DNA from: Ruminococcaceae bacterium UBA2854
GTDB lineage: Bacteria > Bacillota > Clostridia > Oscillospirales > Acutalibacteraceae
Assembly: GCA_002350765.1 (NCBI GenBank)
Contig: DEFK01000015.1
Coordinates: 18,748-82,747 of the forward strand
DNA: 64,000 nt
Reading direction: 5' to 3'
Shown here in pieces: positions 36,351-45,183 of the stretch (position 1 is its first letter; each line of letters begins with the position of its first letter). The notes beneath the pieces are model-generated. The model made no database searches. It was given only the letters and a program-made list of their open reading frames with translations, and was not told the origin of the DNA. The translations under genes and the position numbers were made by a program.

Positions 36351-37759
36351 TGTTCAAACTCCTTACGTTTGATCTTACCCCAGGTCTTTCTGAGTTTTCT
36401 GTACTTTAAAATTCCCTCAACTCTGAACAGAGATATCATCTGTCTGTAACCAAAGTTCTCTAAAACCGCGTAAATTGAAATCGAGATACTTTGCTTAGCG
36501 GTCATCGCGGCGCGGTGGGTATACTGTTCGAGCACAAGACTGCCCTCGGAGAGAATAATTCCGAGCATAACCGCCAGCAGGAAGTACATTACAAAAAAGA
36601 ACATATTAAGCTCTCCCATAATCAGCGAGAACGGTATCAGGAAATATCCTATAGTCTCGATAACAGCGCCGAATAATTCAAAAATCCAGTTGTACGGTAC
36701 GGAGAACATTCCGACCATACCGTAACGCGGGTTAAAGGTCATCGCGCGGTGCGAAATAAGCGTATCCATAAGTCCTATCTGCCAGCGTCTGCGCTGGGAA
36801 CGGATATCCTTCATCGACATCGGTCCCTGAGTCCAGCAGATCGACAGCTCGTTAAATATAACCCTGTATTTAATCTTTTTCTTTCTTAAATAGCGGTGAA
36901 TACGGACGACAATTTCCATATCTTCGCCGATTGTATTTCTTTTATATCCGCCGACTTCAATAACGGTTTCTTTCCTGAACAGTCCGAACGCTCCCGAAAC
37001 TACGAGAAGCGAGTTCGACGCGCTCCAGAAAACACGTCCCGATAAGAATGAGCGGTAGTATTCGACAATCTGGAATCTCTCAACGAGCTTTTTAGGCATT
37101 GAGAAGCCCCTGAATTCGCCGTCAACGATTTTCGAGCCGTTAGCGATACGTACAATTCCGCCCGCGACAACGGTTCTCGAGTCCTTAATAAACTCCAGCG
37201 ACAGCATAAGCAGAGCGTTTTTCTCGATACGCGAGTCGGCGTCGAGACAGGTAAAAAGCGGGAACGAGGAAATATTGATACCCGCGTTTAGCGCGTCTGA
37301 TTTACCGCCGTTATCTTTATCGACATATAGCAGATTAGGGTATTTCTTACTGAAATAAACTCCGCGGATATTTTCTGTAGGAATACGGTAGCGTATCGAG
37401 GTTTCTATCATATGCATTTCAAACGCGTCAATAAGCAAATCCCCCGTCTTATCGGTAGAGCCGTCGTTTACAACAATAATCTCGTATTCGGGGTAGTTAA
37501 GCTTCATAAGCGAGCGCACGTTCTGGACAATATTCTCCTGCTCGTTAAAAGCGGGAATAATAAGAGAAATCGGAAGCAGGTTATTACTTTCGGTGTATCT
37601 TATGTAATCGTCCGAGAAATGCTTGTCGTAATTATGACGTACCCGAAACAGAGAGACGAACATCTGAATAATATAAATAACGCTTAACAGCAAGGTAAAC
37701 GCCATACAAAAGTAGTTAAATACTACGATAAAACTGCGTACACCGTTTAAAAAACTCAA
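36347..37759 (-). CDS. processive family-2 glycosyltransferase (membrane polysaccharide synthase)
   Basis: 470 residues. TM helix near the N-terminus (about 12-35), cytosolic GT2 domain, then about four C-terminal TM helices. Catalytic motifs of the chitin/hyaluronan/poly-GlcNAc synthase group: VVNDGSTD, CLDADSR, GED (acceptor base) and SQRRRWQIG. No PilZ domain is present, so c-di-GMP control, if any, must come through a partner. Built into an operon with HEAT-repeat, HD-GYP and glycosidase-like proteins; polymer identity not predictable. Confidence 0.9.
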   Translation of the reverse strand: MSFLNGVRSFIVVFNYFCMAFTLLLSVIYIIQMFVSLFRVRHNYDKHFSDDYIRYTESNNLLPISLIIPAFNEQENIVQNVRSLMKLNYPEYEIIVVNDGSTDKTGDLLIDAFEMHMIETSIRYRIPTENIRGVYFSKKYPNLLYVDKDNGGKSDALNAGINISSFPLFTCLDADSRIEKNALLMLSLEFIKDSRTVVAGGIVRIANGSKIVDGEFRGFSMPKKLVERFQIVEYYRSFLSGRVFWSASNSLLVVSGAFGLFRKETVIEVGGYKRNTIGEDMEIVVRIHRYLRKKKIKYRVIFNELSICWTQGPMSMKDIRSQRRRWQIGLMDTLISHRAMTFNPRYGMVGMFSVPYNWIFELFGAVIETIGYFLIPFSLIMGELNMFFFVMYFLLAVMLGIILSEGSLVLEQYTHRAAMTAKQSISISIYAVLENFGYRQMISLFRVEGILKYRKLRKTWGKIKRKEFEQ

Positions 37760-37791
37760 ATCCGCTCATCCTTTCCTTAAAAATTTTACGG

Positions 37792-38880
37792 TTATATCGG
37801 ACTGTCTACTGTTTTGAACAGTACCGATTTAACCGCGTCCGCGGCATAGCGGTCATATCCGCCGAGTACATCCTCTAAATCGGTCGGCGAAATATCCATT
37901 GACGTCAGCGCGCTAGCGGCGGTCTGACGTACCCACCACTCCTTATCACGAAGCGCGGTCTTTACACTTTCGAGAGCGGTCGGTGTATCAAGCAGAGCAA
38001 GACCTCTTACGGCTGAAGCGCGGATAACCCACTCTTTATCCTGAGCCGCCATTTGCAGGAGCTGTTCATCCTCGGGCCAGCCGAAAGCGGCGAGCGCCTT
38101 AACAGACGCGACCTTGAGCTGAAAATCCTTGCTCGCGCTGTTTTCGACAAACATCTGGTGGAACTCCTCGAGCTTATACGGCGTAATCGCCTTTATAATA
38201 TTGCTCGTCATATATGAGTTACAGTTTTCAAACAGCAGTCTCGCCAGTTCAGCGCGGTCGCCGTTGAAATCGTCAAAAAATTCGTTGATTATTCTTCCCG
38301 AATAAAGCCTGTCGTTCTCGATACTAAGGATAAAAGCGGCAACATTTTCCGCGTCGCCGAGCTTCGCCAGCGCCATAGCGGCATTATAGGCGAGGTCCCT
38401 GTGCTTATCCTTGGAATACTCAACCATAACATCGTGGTATTCATCAGCCCCGAGGTCGGAGAGCCTGCGTAAGGCGTAGCTCTTATGGTAAATATCATTC
38501 GAGTCCAGCATCGAGGCGTAGATACCCACAGGGTTAACAGTTTCGATAACCCTGTCTATAAGCTGATCTAAATCCTTATATTCATCGTCGTCCTTATCAA
38601 AGCGGTCACGCGTCTCCTCGATAATCGCTATCGACCTTTCGTAGGCTTCAAAGTCATTATCTATATCCTTCGCCAGCGCCTCAATCTCGCTTTTGCGGCT
38701 TGAATCGGTCGGCGCGTAGATAATTCCCTCGACGCGTATTTTAACCCTTTGGGTAATACGACGGTTGTTGACCTCCTTTTCGTCCTGTTTTTCCGCGAGC
38801 CTGTAATGCAGGAGATATTCAAGTCCTACTATTACAAGACAGAAAACCAGTCCGAAAACGGCTAATAATTCGTACTTCAA
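37792..38880 (-). CDS. membrane-anchored HEAT-repeat protein
   Basis: 362 residues. One N-terminal TM helix (about 5-23), a linker, and from about residue 130 a run of HEAT/armadillo-like helical pairs, clearest in DLAYNAAMALAKLGD, VIRASAVRGLALLD and WWVRQTAASALTSMD. It is likely a cytosolic scaffold tethered to the membrane beside the synthase. Located between the GT2 and the large membrane protein genes with gaps of 32 and 9 bp. Confidence 0.85.
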   Translation of the reverse strand: MKYELLAVFGLVFCLVIVGLEYLLHYRLAEKQDEKEVNNRRITQRVKIRVEGIIYAPTDSSRKSEIEALAKDIDNDFEAYERSIAIIEETRDRFDKDDDEYKDLDQLIDRVIETVNPVGIYASMLDSNDIYHKSYALRRLSDLGADEYHDVMVEYSKDKHRDLAYNAAMALAKLGDAENVAAFILSIENDRLYSGRIINEFFDDFNGDRAELARLLFENCNSYMTSNIIKAITPYKLEEFHQMFVENSASKDFQLKVASVKALAAFGWPEDEQLLQMAAQDKEWVIRASAVRGLALLDTPTALESVKTALRDKEWWVRQTAASALTSMDISPTDLEDVLGGYDRYAADAVKSVLFKTVDSPI

Positions 38881-38889
38881 AATAACCTC

Positions 38890-41800
38890 TTAGTTTTCAG
38901 TATAAAAGTTTTTCAAAACAGTAAAGCTGTTTTTCTCTCTCAGCTCACTATCGACTTTTTCCCAGGTACTCCATTTAAATACCTTGTAACCCGGGTCGTG
39001 CTTGGATTTTGGGAAGCCGTAGGCTAAGTCTCCCGATTTTCTCTGGCCTATCATAAACGACGGAAGAACACCGTTTGTTGAGGCGGTTTTAAATCTTTCT
39101 CCCTTGGGATTGGCGTCGTTAATAACGAGCTTCTGCGCGGGGTCGGCTATATTAAGCCACGTCCACGGAATACGGGTATAAACCGTCGAACCTGTCTGGT
39201 AGAAATGCGTATCGCCCGTCTGGAAACCGCCGTATACAAGGTCGGCAACCTTTCTGTACTGAGCGTTATAGCTTTCCTTGGTATAAGCGCTTCCCTTAGA
39301 GCGGTCGTATGCTTTTGTTACATAAAGAGCCGCTTTTTGCTTACTGTCGAAGCGGAGAACGAACTCCATACCCGAAAGCGAGTTCGGCGTAAAGCCCTTG
39401 GCGTAGAAATACTCACCGTCGTTACGCTGGAAGGTATCAAGTCCTACGAACATCGCGTTCGACTTATAATTCAGCTCGCTGTAAAGCTGGAGAGTAATAT
39501 ACATATAGCCCGCGTCCGCAGAAAGCGACATAGCCTGGAGCATATCGTCGTCCGTAAGAACGAGTCCGGGCTCCTCGGATTTTTTACTGTCTACGGCGAC
39601 AACGCCCGTCATCTGCGCTTCATCACATACATTCTTCCACATATGGCTGTTACCGTCAGCGGCGGTAAACGGAGCCATATTCTCCGAAGTTTCAGCCCAG
39701 CTGTCGTTAAGGTCGTAAACCGTAGCGCCGAGACATTCCGAATCTCTTACGGCGCTCAGTGCTTCTACAAGCCTTCTTCCCTGTTCTCCCTCGGAAACAG
39801 CCTTCCTGCCGTCGCAGGCGCTTGTGTTCGAATAGGATACTCCCGACAAAACAACCGATTGCAGCGAGAGGTTGACCTCTCCGAGAGCGGATTGCAGGCT
39901 GTCGTAATCGCCCGCCTGTGTATTTGTATATTTAAGCGAGTCCTTAACAAACTCAATATCGTTAAAATAATACTGAGCGCAGCTGTCGTTTTCTATTCCC
40001 GTAAAGAGATAAGTGTTTTTCTTCTTGGTAAAGGTCATTCCCGTCAATCTGTCCATTCTGGCGCTAACCGACGCGGGAGTGAAATAACCGAATTTCTGCG
40101 AGCTTTTCTCAACCGTATCGTAAAGATAAGCCGCGAAACCGTTTATACCGCTGTTTTGCTTAGCGTATTTTCCGCTGTAGCTATAGGAATTTATTCCGAG
40201 TATATCGGTATAATTCTCAATTTCGGGATTGACCGTAATACTTAGGATATGATTCGAAACATCCGTAAAATACGACGCCTCGCCGAGCTTCACGGTCTTC
40301 GCGCTCGCTTCGCCGTGTAGCGCTCCGACAACGGTTTTTATAGTGTTTTCCCACTTCTTCAAGCCGTCCGCGCTTACGTAATCCTTTTTCTGTAAGCCGT
40401 CGGGAGCGGGAATTTGCTGCATAATATACAGCGGCGAATGGCTCTTGTTTTTATTGTATCGGCTTACCGCCGTGTAGAACTCGGGCGGCAGTAAATCCTT
40501 CGCAACAATACAGTTTATATTAAGCTTCGAGGCTGTATTAACAAGCTCCTCGTAGAAGGTGAAATCTCGCGAATACGTCTTTTTACCAGGCTCCTGGGCG
40601 TTTATCGAAACCGCTTTCAGGTTAAGCGACTTCCATTTCTTATCCTCGAGCACCTGGAAAGTACCGTTATTCACACGGGATATTTCCTTATGCTTTTCCA
40701 CTTGTTCGGTATATTGGGTAGCGTTTGTATCGTTAAGTATTTTTCTTAAAAGCGGGTTATAGAAGTTCCAGTAGAAGTTGGAAATATCACCCTGTCTGTC
40801 GAATGACAGGAATTTAAAAAACTCGTTCGAAAATAGGAAGTTACCGAATCTGTCACCCGATACGTAGTCATTGAAATCACCCGAGAAGAAGTATACTGGC
40901 GCGTGGTTTTTCTCTTTCTTTCTCGCTATAGCGCAGAAGCGCGGAGTTTTTGAAAGGCTTTTTATTTTCTTCATTCCAACTTCGTTTAAGTCGAACTCAA
41001 ACGTCGCGATATTCTCTGTTCCATAGTTGGTATCTATAAGCTCGAACCAGTTATAGAAATTGCATTTATCAATTCCCGAAAACTCGCTCTTGTATTTTTC
41101 GTTTATATAAATGGTAAGCAGATCCTGGGAGTTAAAATCGGTATTCTGTTCAAGAATCAGAATCTTACCCTCGGCGGATACAAGTAGTATACCGGGACCT
41201 CTGAAACGCCATTCAACACCCTCCTGCTGTTCGTACATTGATACAGCCCAGTCGGGGACGTCGGAAAAATCCTGTAAATCCACGATATATCTTCCAATCC
41301 ACTTTTTCGGCTTAATACCGAAAAGCGCGCTCAGCTGTGAGTAAACCGAATCCGACAGCGGAGAACTGAACAAGGTTGTCTCTCCGATAATCGGAGCTCC
41401 GCTCTCGTACGCGTACGAGATAACCGACATATCGTCCGAGTTTATTCCCGCGTTCTCGGGAGAACCGCCGTTATAGTAACCGTAGGTATCGTTACCCAGT
41501 CCGTAAGCGTCCGCAAGATAAACGAGGTCGGGCTTTGTCTTTATATCCTTAAGCTCTACATAATGGTCTAAAGCGCCGTCCCCGTTAAGCATCGGGCCGT
41601 AATAATCGTGCGAAAAATCATAGTCGCTGCCGTCCTGTTTAACGAACTTCTGCTGATTGAGCAGATAGTAGAATCCGCGGTGCTTTCTGTAAACGGTATC
41701 CTTTATAATATTATCATCATCCGAGTAGGACAATACGGTTTTGTCTAAAACGGCGACCTCCAGCACTCTTGCGGGTTTTATAAACCAGCCGAGAAAAAGC

Positions 41801-41952
41801 GAGGAGATAAGTAAAATCAAAACCAGTATGACAATATGGTACCATTTAAATCTCCTGTACTTGAAAAAGGCGCCCAGCTTTTTTCTCTTGCCGCTGTTAT
41901 CAACAGGTTCGTCGGGAGCGGACGCGTTGGTTTTTTCTTTATTTTCGTTCAT
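38890..41952 (-). CDS. large membrane-anchored protein with a degenerate TIM-barrel (paralogue C)
   Basis: 1020 residues. Basic cytosolic tail, one TM helix (about 37-58), then an extracellular region. Residues about 60-430 are a domain I do not recognise. From about 440 it follows the plan of the two glycosidase-like neighbours, including the closing block TRIPWTWLNIADPAQ and YGFPKSKHDP. The positions that hold glutamate in the paralogues (VAE(Y/F)G, WQDEW) read ASVSARMDRL and YDLNDSWAE, so it is probably a non-catalytic member, perhaps binding the glycan. Start overlaps the upstream stop by one base. Confidence 0.7.
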   Translation of the reverse strand: MNENKEKTNASAPDEPVDNSGKRKKLGAFFKYRRFKWYHIVILVLILLISSLFLGWFIKPARVLEVAVLDKTVLSYSDDDNIIKDTVYRKHRGFYYLLNQQKFVKQDGSDYDFSHDYYGPMLNGDGALDHYVELKDIKTKPDLVYLADAYGLGNDTYGYYNGGSPENAGINSDDMSVISYAYESGAPIIGETTLFSSPLSDSVYSQLSALFGIKPKKWIGRYIVDLQDFSDVPDWAVSMYEQQEGVEWRFRGPGILLVSAEGKILILEQNTDFNSQDLLTIYINEKYKSEFSGIDKCNFYNWFELIDTNYGTENIATFEFDLNEVGMKKIKSLSKTPRFCAIARKKEKNHAPVYFFSGDFNDYVSGDRFGNFLFSNEFFKFLSFDRQGDISNFYWNFYNPLLRKILNDTNATQYTEQVEKHKEISRVNNGTFQVLEDKKWKSLNLKAVSINAQEPGKKTYSRDFTFYEELVNTASKLNINCIVAKDLLPPEFYTAVSRYNKNKSHSPLYIMQQIPAPDGLQKKDYVSADGLKKWENTIKTVVGALHGEASAKTVKLGEASYFTDVSNHILSITVNPEIENYTDILGINSYSYSGKYAKQNSGINGFAAYLYDTVEKSSQKFGYFTPASVSARMDRLTGMTFTKKKNTYLFTGIENDSCAQYYFNDIEFVKDSLKYTNTQAGDYDSLQSALGEVNLSLQSVVLSGVSYSNTSACDGRKAVSEGEQGRRLVEALSAVRDSECLGATVYDLNDSWAETSENMAPFTAADGNSHMWKNVCDEAQMTGVVAVDSKKSEEPGLVLTDDDMLQAMSLSADAGYMYITLQLYSELNYKSNAMFVGLDTFQRNDGEYFYAKGFTPNSLSGMEFVLRFDSKQKAALYVTKAYDRSKGSAYTKESYNAQYRKVADLVYGGFQTGDTHFYQTGSTVYTRIPWTWLNIADPAQKLVINDANPKGERFKTASTNGVLPSFMIGQRKSGDLAYGFPKSKHDPGYKVFKWSTWEKVDSELREKNSFTVLKNFYTEN

Positions 41953-44159
41953 TATTCCGCCTCCTGCTTAACCTTTTCGTTCTCAGCTAAAGACTCGAGG
42001 AATATCTCGACAAGCTTCGGGTCGAAAACTATACCCGCGTTTTCTCTTAGATAATTCTGAGCCTTTCCCTTACTCCAGGCTTTCTTATATGAACGCTCCG
42101 AAACAAGAGCGTCGTAAACGTCGCAAACTGTCGTTATTCTCGCGATCAAGGGGATTTCCTCTCCCTTTAATCCGTTCGTACCTTTTCCGTCGTATCTTTC
42201 GTGGTGATAGCGCGCGATAACCGCCGCGTCGGACAGGAATAAATCGTCGCTGTACGCCGAAAGAATAAGATAACCGAACTTTGTATGACAGCTGACAACA
42301 ACCTGTTCTTCCTTGGTAAGTCTGCCTTCTTTATTAAGAATACTCTTAGGTATAGCCATTTTCCCGATATCGTGCAGCTTAGCGGCGAGAGAAACCCGAT
42401 TAGCTTCTTCCTCGCTCATACCGAGCTTACTGCATAGAATATACGCGTAATCCGCAATATGGATAAGGTGCTCGGGCGAATAGCCGTTGTCAACCTCGGT
42501 ATTCTCGGCGAGCTCGGTGAAAATAACATCAAGCTGGTCCTGCTGTTCGTTGTATATCTTCTGATAAGCGGTTTCAAGTCCGCAGTAAGCGGTCTCGATC
42601 ATATTAATAAAGAATACGTCAAGCCCGTTAACAACGTTCTCAAAATGAATAACCGCGTTAATATTCGACTCTTTTTTTAGAATAAAATCAAAATATGTTT
42701 CCGAAAAAATAAATTCCTTATTATTTCTTAGGCTGTTCTTTCCTATCAGCTCATAACTGCATCCTGAAAGACCGTTATTGATAATTTCCTCGTAACCGTT
42801 TTCAGTTTTTAAGCCTACGCCATATCTTACGTCCGAATTTTCACTGTTATAGTCTTCGAGCAGAGTGCTCAACTCCCTTACGGCGGTATCGAAGAACTTA
42901 TCCCTGTCGTCACACATTAGCATATTGCGGATAAAATTGGAAATATGCTCGACTGATTCGCCGTAGCGGAGAGTCTGCTCCTGTAAGTCGCTGTTTTTCT
43001 GCATATAGCGGTATTCGGAAATATTTATAAACTCAATAACGCCTATAAGCACTAAGGTCGGTATCGTAATCGCGTAAGCGTACAGAGAATTAACTCTGAA
43101 AATCAGGAACAAGCCCGCGAATAACGAAACGAACGCGTAATAACAGCTGGTCACAAACGCGGGAACAGCGTAGAGCGTACGGTCAATTACGAACTGCACA
43201 AAGCTGTACGCGGTATATACGGCGTAAGCGAGCGCAATCAGAGAAATTACAGTTTCCGATAATACGAACAACAGCGGTGAAACACAGGATACTCCCGCGA
43301 AAACCGCGATTATAACGAGGACTAATATATCCAGCATATGCCTTCTGCGTTTCAACAGACGCGCGGAGAAGCATACGATACCCAGAATCAAGGTAAGGTG
43401 AGCCGCCACGGTTTTAACAGACAGCCAGAACGGCGCGTTGAATATATAAGTTGCCTCGGATAAGTTTAAAATCGTAAGCGCTACACCTACGTACATAAGC
43501 AGAATAGACGAGAATATCGACTTTAACCGCATATGCTTTTTAATCGACAGAACGATAAAGAAAATAAGCGCGGCTAATCCAAGAATAAGTAGTATAAATC
43601 CTACGACTAAGTTCGTTGTAACCGTGAAAGCGGTATTGTCCGAGCCCGAGAAATATGTATCAAATCTTACGGAAAGCGGAAGCTTTAAGAAAACCTCAAC
43701 CTCTTGCTCTCGGGTAGAAGCGTTAAGCTTTATTGCGTTATAGCAGTTTCCTACAAATTCGGCGCTCTCGAACTGGTTATTGTAAACCTCTTTTCCGTTA
43801 ACCTTAATCAGCACGGGAGAATGGTCGGTAACAACAACAAGCGTCTTTGACTTTTTCATAGGTTCAAATGTCTTTACTAAATAAAGAGCGGATTTTTTAA
43901 CACCCGCCTCAGTAATAATAGGATTCTGTGTATTTAGTATTCTCATCTGGTTTTTGGGAACAGCGCCCGCGTTATCGGTGTAATTATATGTCCAGGAAGT
44001 TACCCCGGAGCCGTCATCGTAAAAGGTTGACGAATAATCCCCTACAACATAAAGCGCCGCGGAGAGGGCGAGAATAATAAGCGAAACGCCTATAAGGGAG
44101 AATAATCCCCCATTATTATCCTTGAATTTTTTGTAAATCTGTAAAAACTTATTAACCAT
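41952..44159 (-). CDS. 7TM-type membrane protein with variant HD-GYP domain
   Basis: 735 residues. TM near the N-terminus, an extracellular beta-rich region (about 60-170), then about seven TM helices (about 180-390), resembling 7TMR-DISM receptors, followed by a GAF-like or linker region and an HD-GYP-type domain. The domain has LHDIGKMAIP, HHERYDGKGTNG and DVYDALVSERSYKKAW. The metal-binding HD and HH are kept, but GYP reads GTN. Canonical members hydrolyse c-di-GMP; this one may be altered in activity or binding. I start at ATG 44157-44159; a TTG lies two codons upstream. Confidence 0.85.
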   Translation of the reverse strand: MVNKFLQIYKKFKDNNGGLFSLIGVSLIILALSAALYVVGDYSSTFYDDGSGVTSWTYNYTDNAGAVPKNQMRILNTQNPIITEAGVKKSALYLVKTFEPMKKSKTLVVVTDHSPVLIKVNGKEVYNNQFESAEFVGNCYNAIKLNASTREQEVEVFLKLPLSVRFDTYFSGSDNTAFTVTTNLVVGFILLILGLAALIFFIVLSIKKHMRLKSIFSSILLMYVGVALTILNLSEATYIFNAPFWLSVKTVAAHLTLILGIVCFSARLLKRRRHMLDILVLVIIAVFAGVSCVSPLLFVLSETVISLIALAYAVYTAYSFVQFVIDRTLYAVPAFVTSCYYAFVSLFAGLFLIFRVNSLYAYAITIPTLVLIGVIEFINISEYRYMQKNSDLQEQTLRYGESVEHISNFIRNMLMCDDRDKFFDTAVRELSTLLEDYNSENSDVRYGVGLKTENGYEEIINNGLSGCSYELIGKNSLRNNKEFIFSETYFDFILKKESNINAVIHFENVVNGLDVFFINMIETAYCGLETAYQKIYNEQQDQLDVIFTELAENTEVDNGYSPEHLIHIADYAYILCSKLGMSEEEANRVSLAAKLHDIGKMAIPKSILNKEGRLTKEEQVVVSCHTKFGYLILSAYSDDLFLSDAAVIARYHHERYDGKGTNGLKGEEIPLIARITTVCDVYDALVSERSYKKAWSKGKAQNYLRENAGIVFDPKLVEIFLESLAENEKVKQEAE

Positions 44160-44200
44160 AATCAATCAGCGGACAGTCGCCTCTCCTTTGTTTTAATAAA

Positions 44201-44395
44201 TTACAGCGAGGAATATTTTTTAAGAAGATTTATAACGTCTTCTTCTGTTACGTGCTTACCATCTTCCTCGATTAAGATATCGTCAAGCCCGTCCAGTATT
44301 TTCTGTATCTCATCCATATGATAGGATATTTCCTTAACAGCCTCTTTAAGTCTGTCGTTTTCTGCTTCGATTTCAATATTATAATTATTATCCAT
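44201..44395 (-). CDS. small acidic coiled-coil protein
   Basis: 64 residues, very acidic, with a heptad-like stretch (AENDRLKEAVKEISYHMDEI) and no TM or signal. It sits in line between the lipoprotein gene and the HD-GYP gene (gaps of 4 and about 40 bp) and therefore probably belongs to the operon. No family recognised. Confidence 0.65.
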   Translation of the reverse strand: MDNNYNIEIEAENDRLKEAVKEISYHMDEIQKILDGLDDILIEEDGKHVTEEDVINLLKKYSSL

Positions 44396-44399
44396 ATTT

Positions 44400-45110
44400 T
44401 TAACCCACGCTCATACCAGGTATAACGGGCTTTTTGCCCTTTACTGTTACTGTCATTGTTGTTCTGCCAAGCTTAGAGCTTTTCTTCAGCTCGTTAAAGA
44501 AGGTAGTAATAATTTTAACCTTGTTTTTCGAAACATCGGCGGCGTCTACACGGTAATATACGTTAGTACCGTAATTTGGAAGCCACATCTCGAAATACTT
44601 TTTGCCCTTGTTATAAAGCGTCGATTTCTTTAAATCAACCTTCATCGGTCCGAAGTGCTTTTTCAGCTCCTTATTAATCTGAGCTTCGTTCGCCTTACGA
44701 TAAAGCGACTTATTCTTCGGAATTTTGTAAATATCTTTATAGGAAAGATGAGCGAACGCGTACTGTACAAGTAAGTCCACGGGCAGCTTAGAAGGATTTT
44801 TAAAGCTTCCCGTACCGAGTAAAAACGCGAGCTCAAAGCTTCTTATCGCGTAAGAATTAACGTCCACCTTAACTCCCTTAACCGTTACGGGGTCGGTAAG
44901 CCCGTCGCCGTAAGCGTTAAAGCCGCTTTTCTCGACCTCGTCCGCGGGAGAGGTGGTTTCGATCTGATACGCCGAGGTAGCTTTTTTCTCCTGCTTAACA
45001 TTCGGGTCTACTCCCGTACAGGAAGTTAAAAGCGCCGCGGCTAAAACAGCCGCCGCAATAGCCGTAATATGTTTTTTTGTGAGAGTTTTAAAACATTTTC
45101 CAATCATCAT
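44400..45110 (-). CDS. lipoprotein of unknown function
   Basis: 236 residues with a lipoprotein signal ending AALLTSC (Cys about 30). The mature part has no motif I recognise; basic Lys-rich stretches alternate with DLLVQYAFAHLSYKDIY. First gene of the polysaccharide/HD-GYP run. The 73-bp gap before it contains a strong hairpin but no clear promoter, so it may be read from the riboswitch-controlled gene upstream. Confidence 0.75.
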   Translation of the reverse strand: MMIGKCFKTLTKKHITAIAAAVLAAALLTSCTGVDPNVKQEKKATSAYQIETTSPADEVEKSGFNAYGDGLTDPVTVKGVKVDVNSYAIRSFELAFLLGTGSFKNPSKLPVDLLVQYAFAHLSYKDIYKIPKNKSLYRKANEAQINKELKKHFGPMKVDLKKSTLYNKGKKYFEMWLPNYGTNVYYRVDAADVSKNKVKIITTFFNELKKSSKLGRTTMTVTVKGKKPVIPGMSVG

Positions 45111-45134
45111 AATATCACCAAAATTACAGATATT

Positions 45135-45158
45135 CCCTACCGCGTAAACGCGGTAGGG
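45135..45158 (-). other. perfect 10-bp stem-loop between the beta-helix gene and the polysaccharide operon
   Basis: CCCTACCGCG (45135-45144) pairs with CGCGGTAGGG (45149-45158) around a 4-nt loop. On the minus strand the stem is not followed by a T-run (AATATCTG follows), so as an intrinsic terminator it should be poor. It could be a partial terminator, a processing site or a 3'-end stabiliser. Confidence 0.6.
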
Positions 45159-45183
45159 AATAACAAAATAAATTTTTTAAATC

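Noticed and set aside
39205..40245. Plus-strand open frame of 346 codons
   Set aside because: Antisense to the 1020-residue protein, without ribosome site or recognisable domain; the opposite frame is clearly coding.
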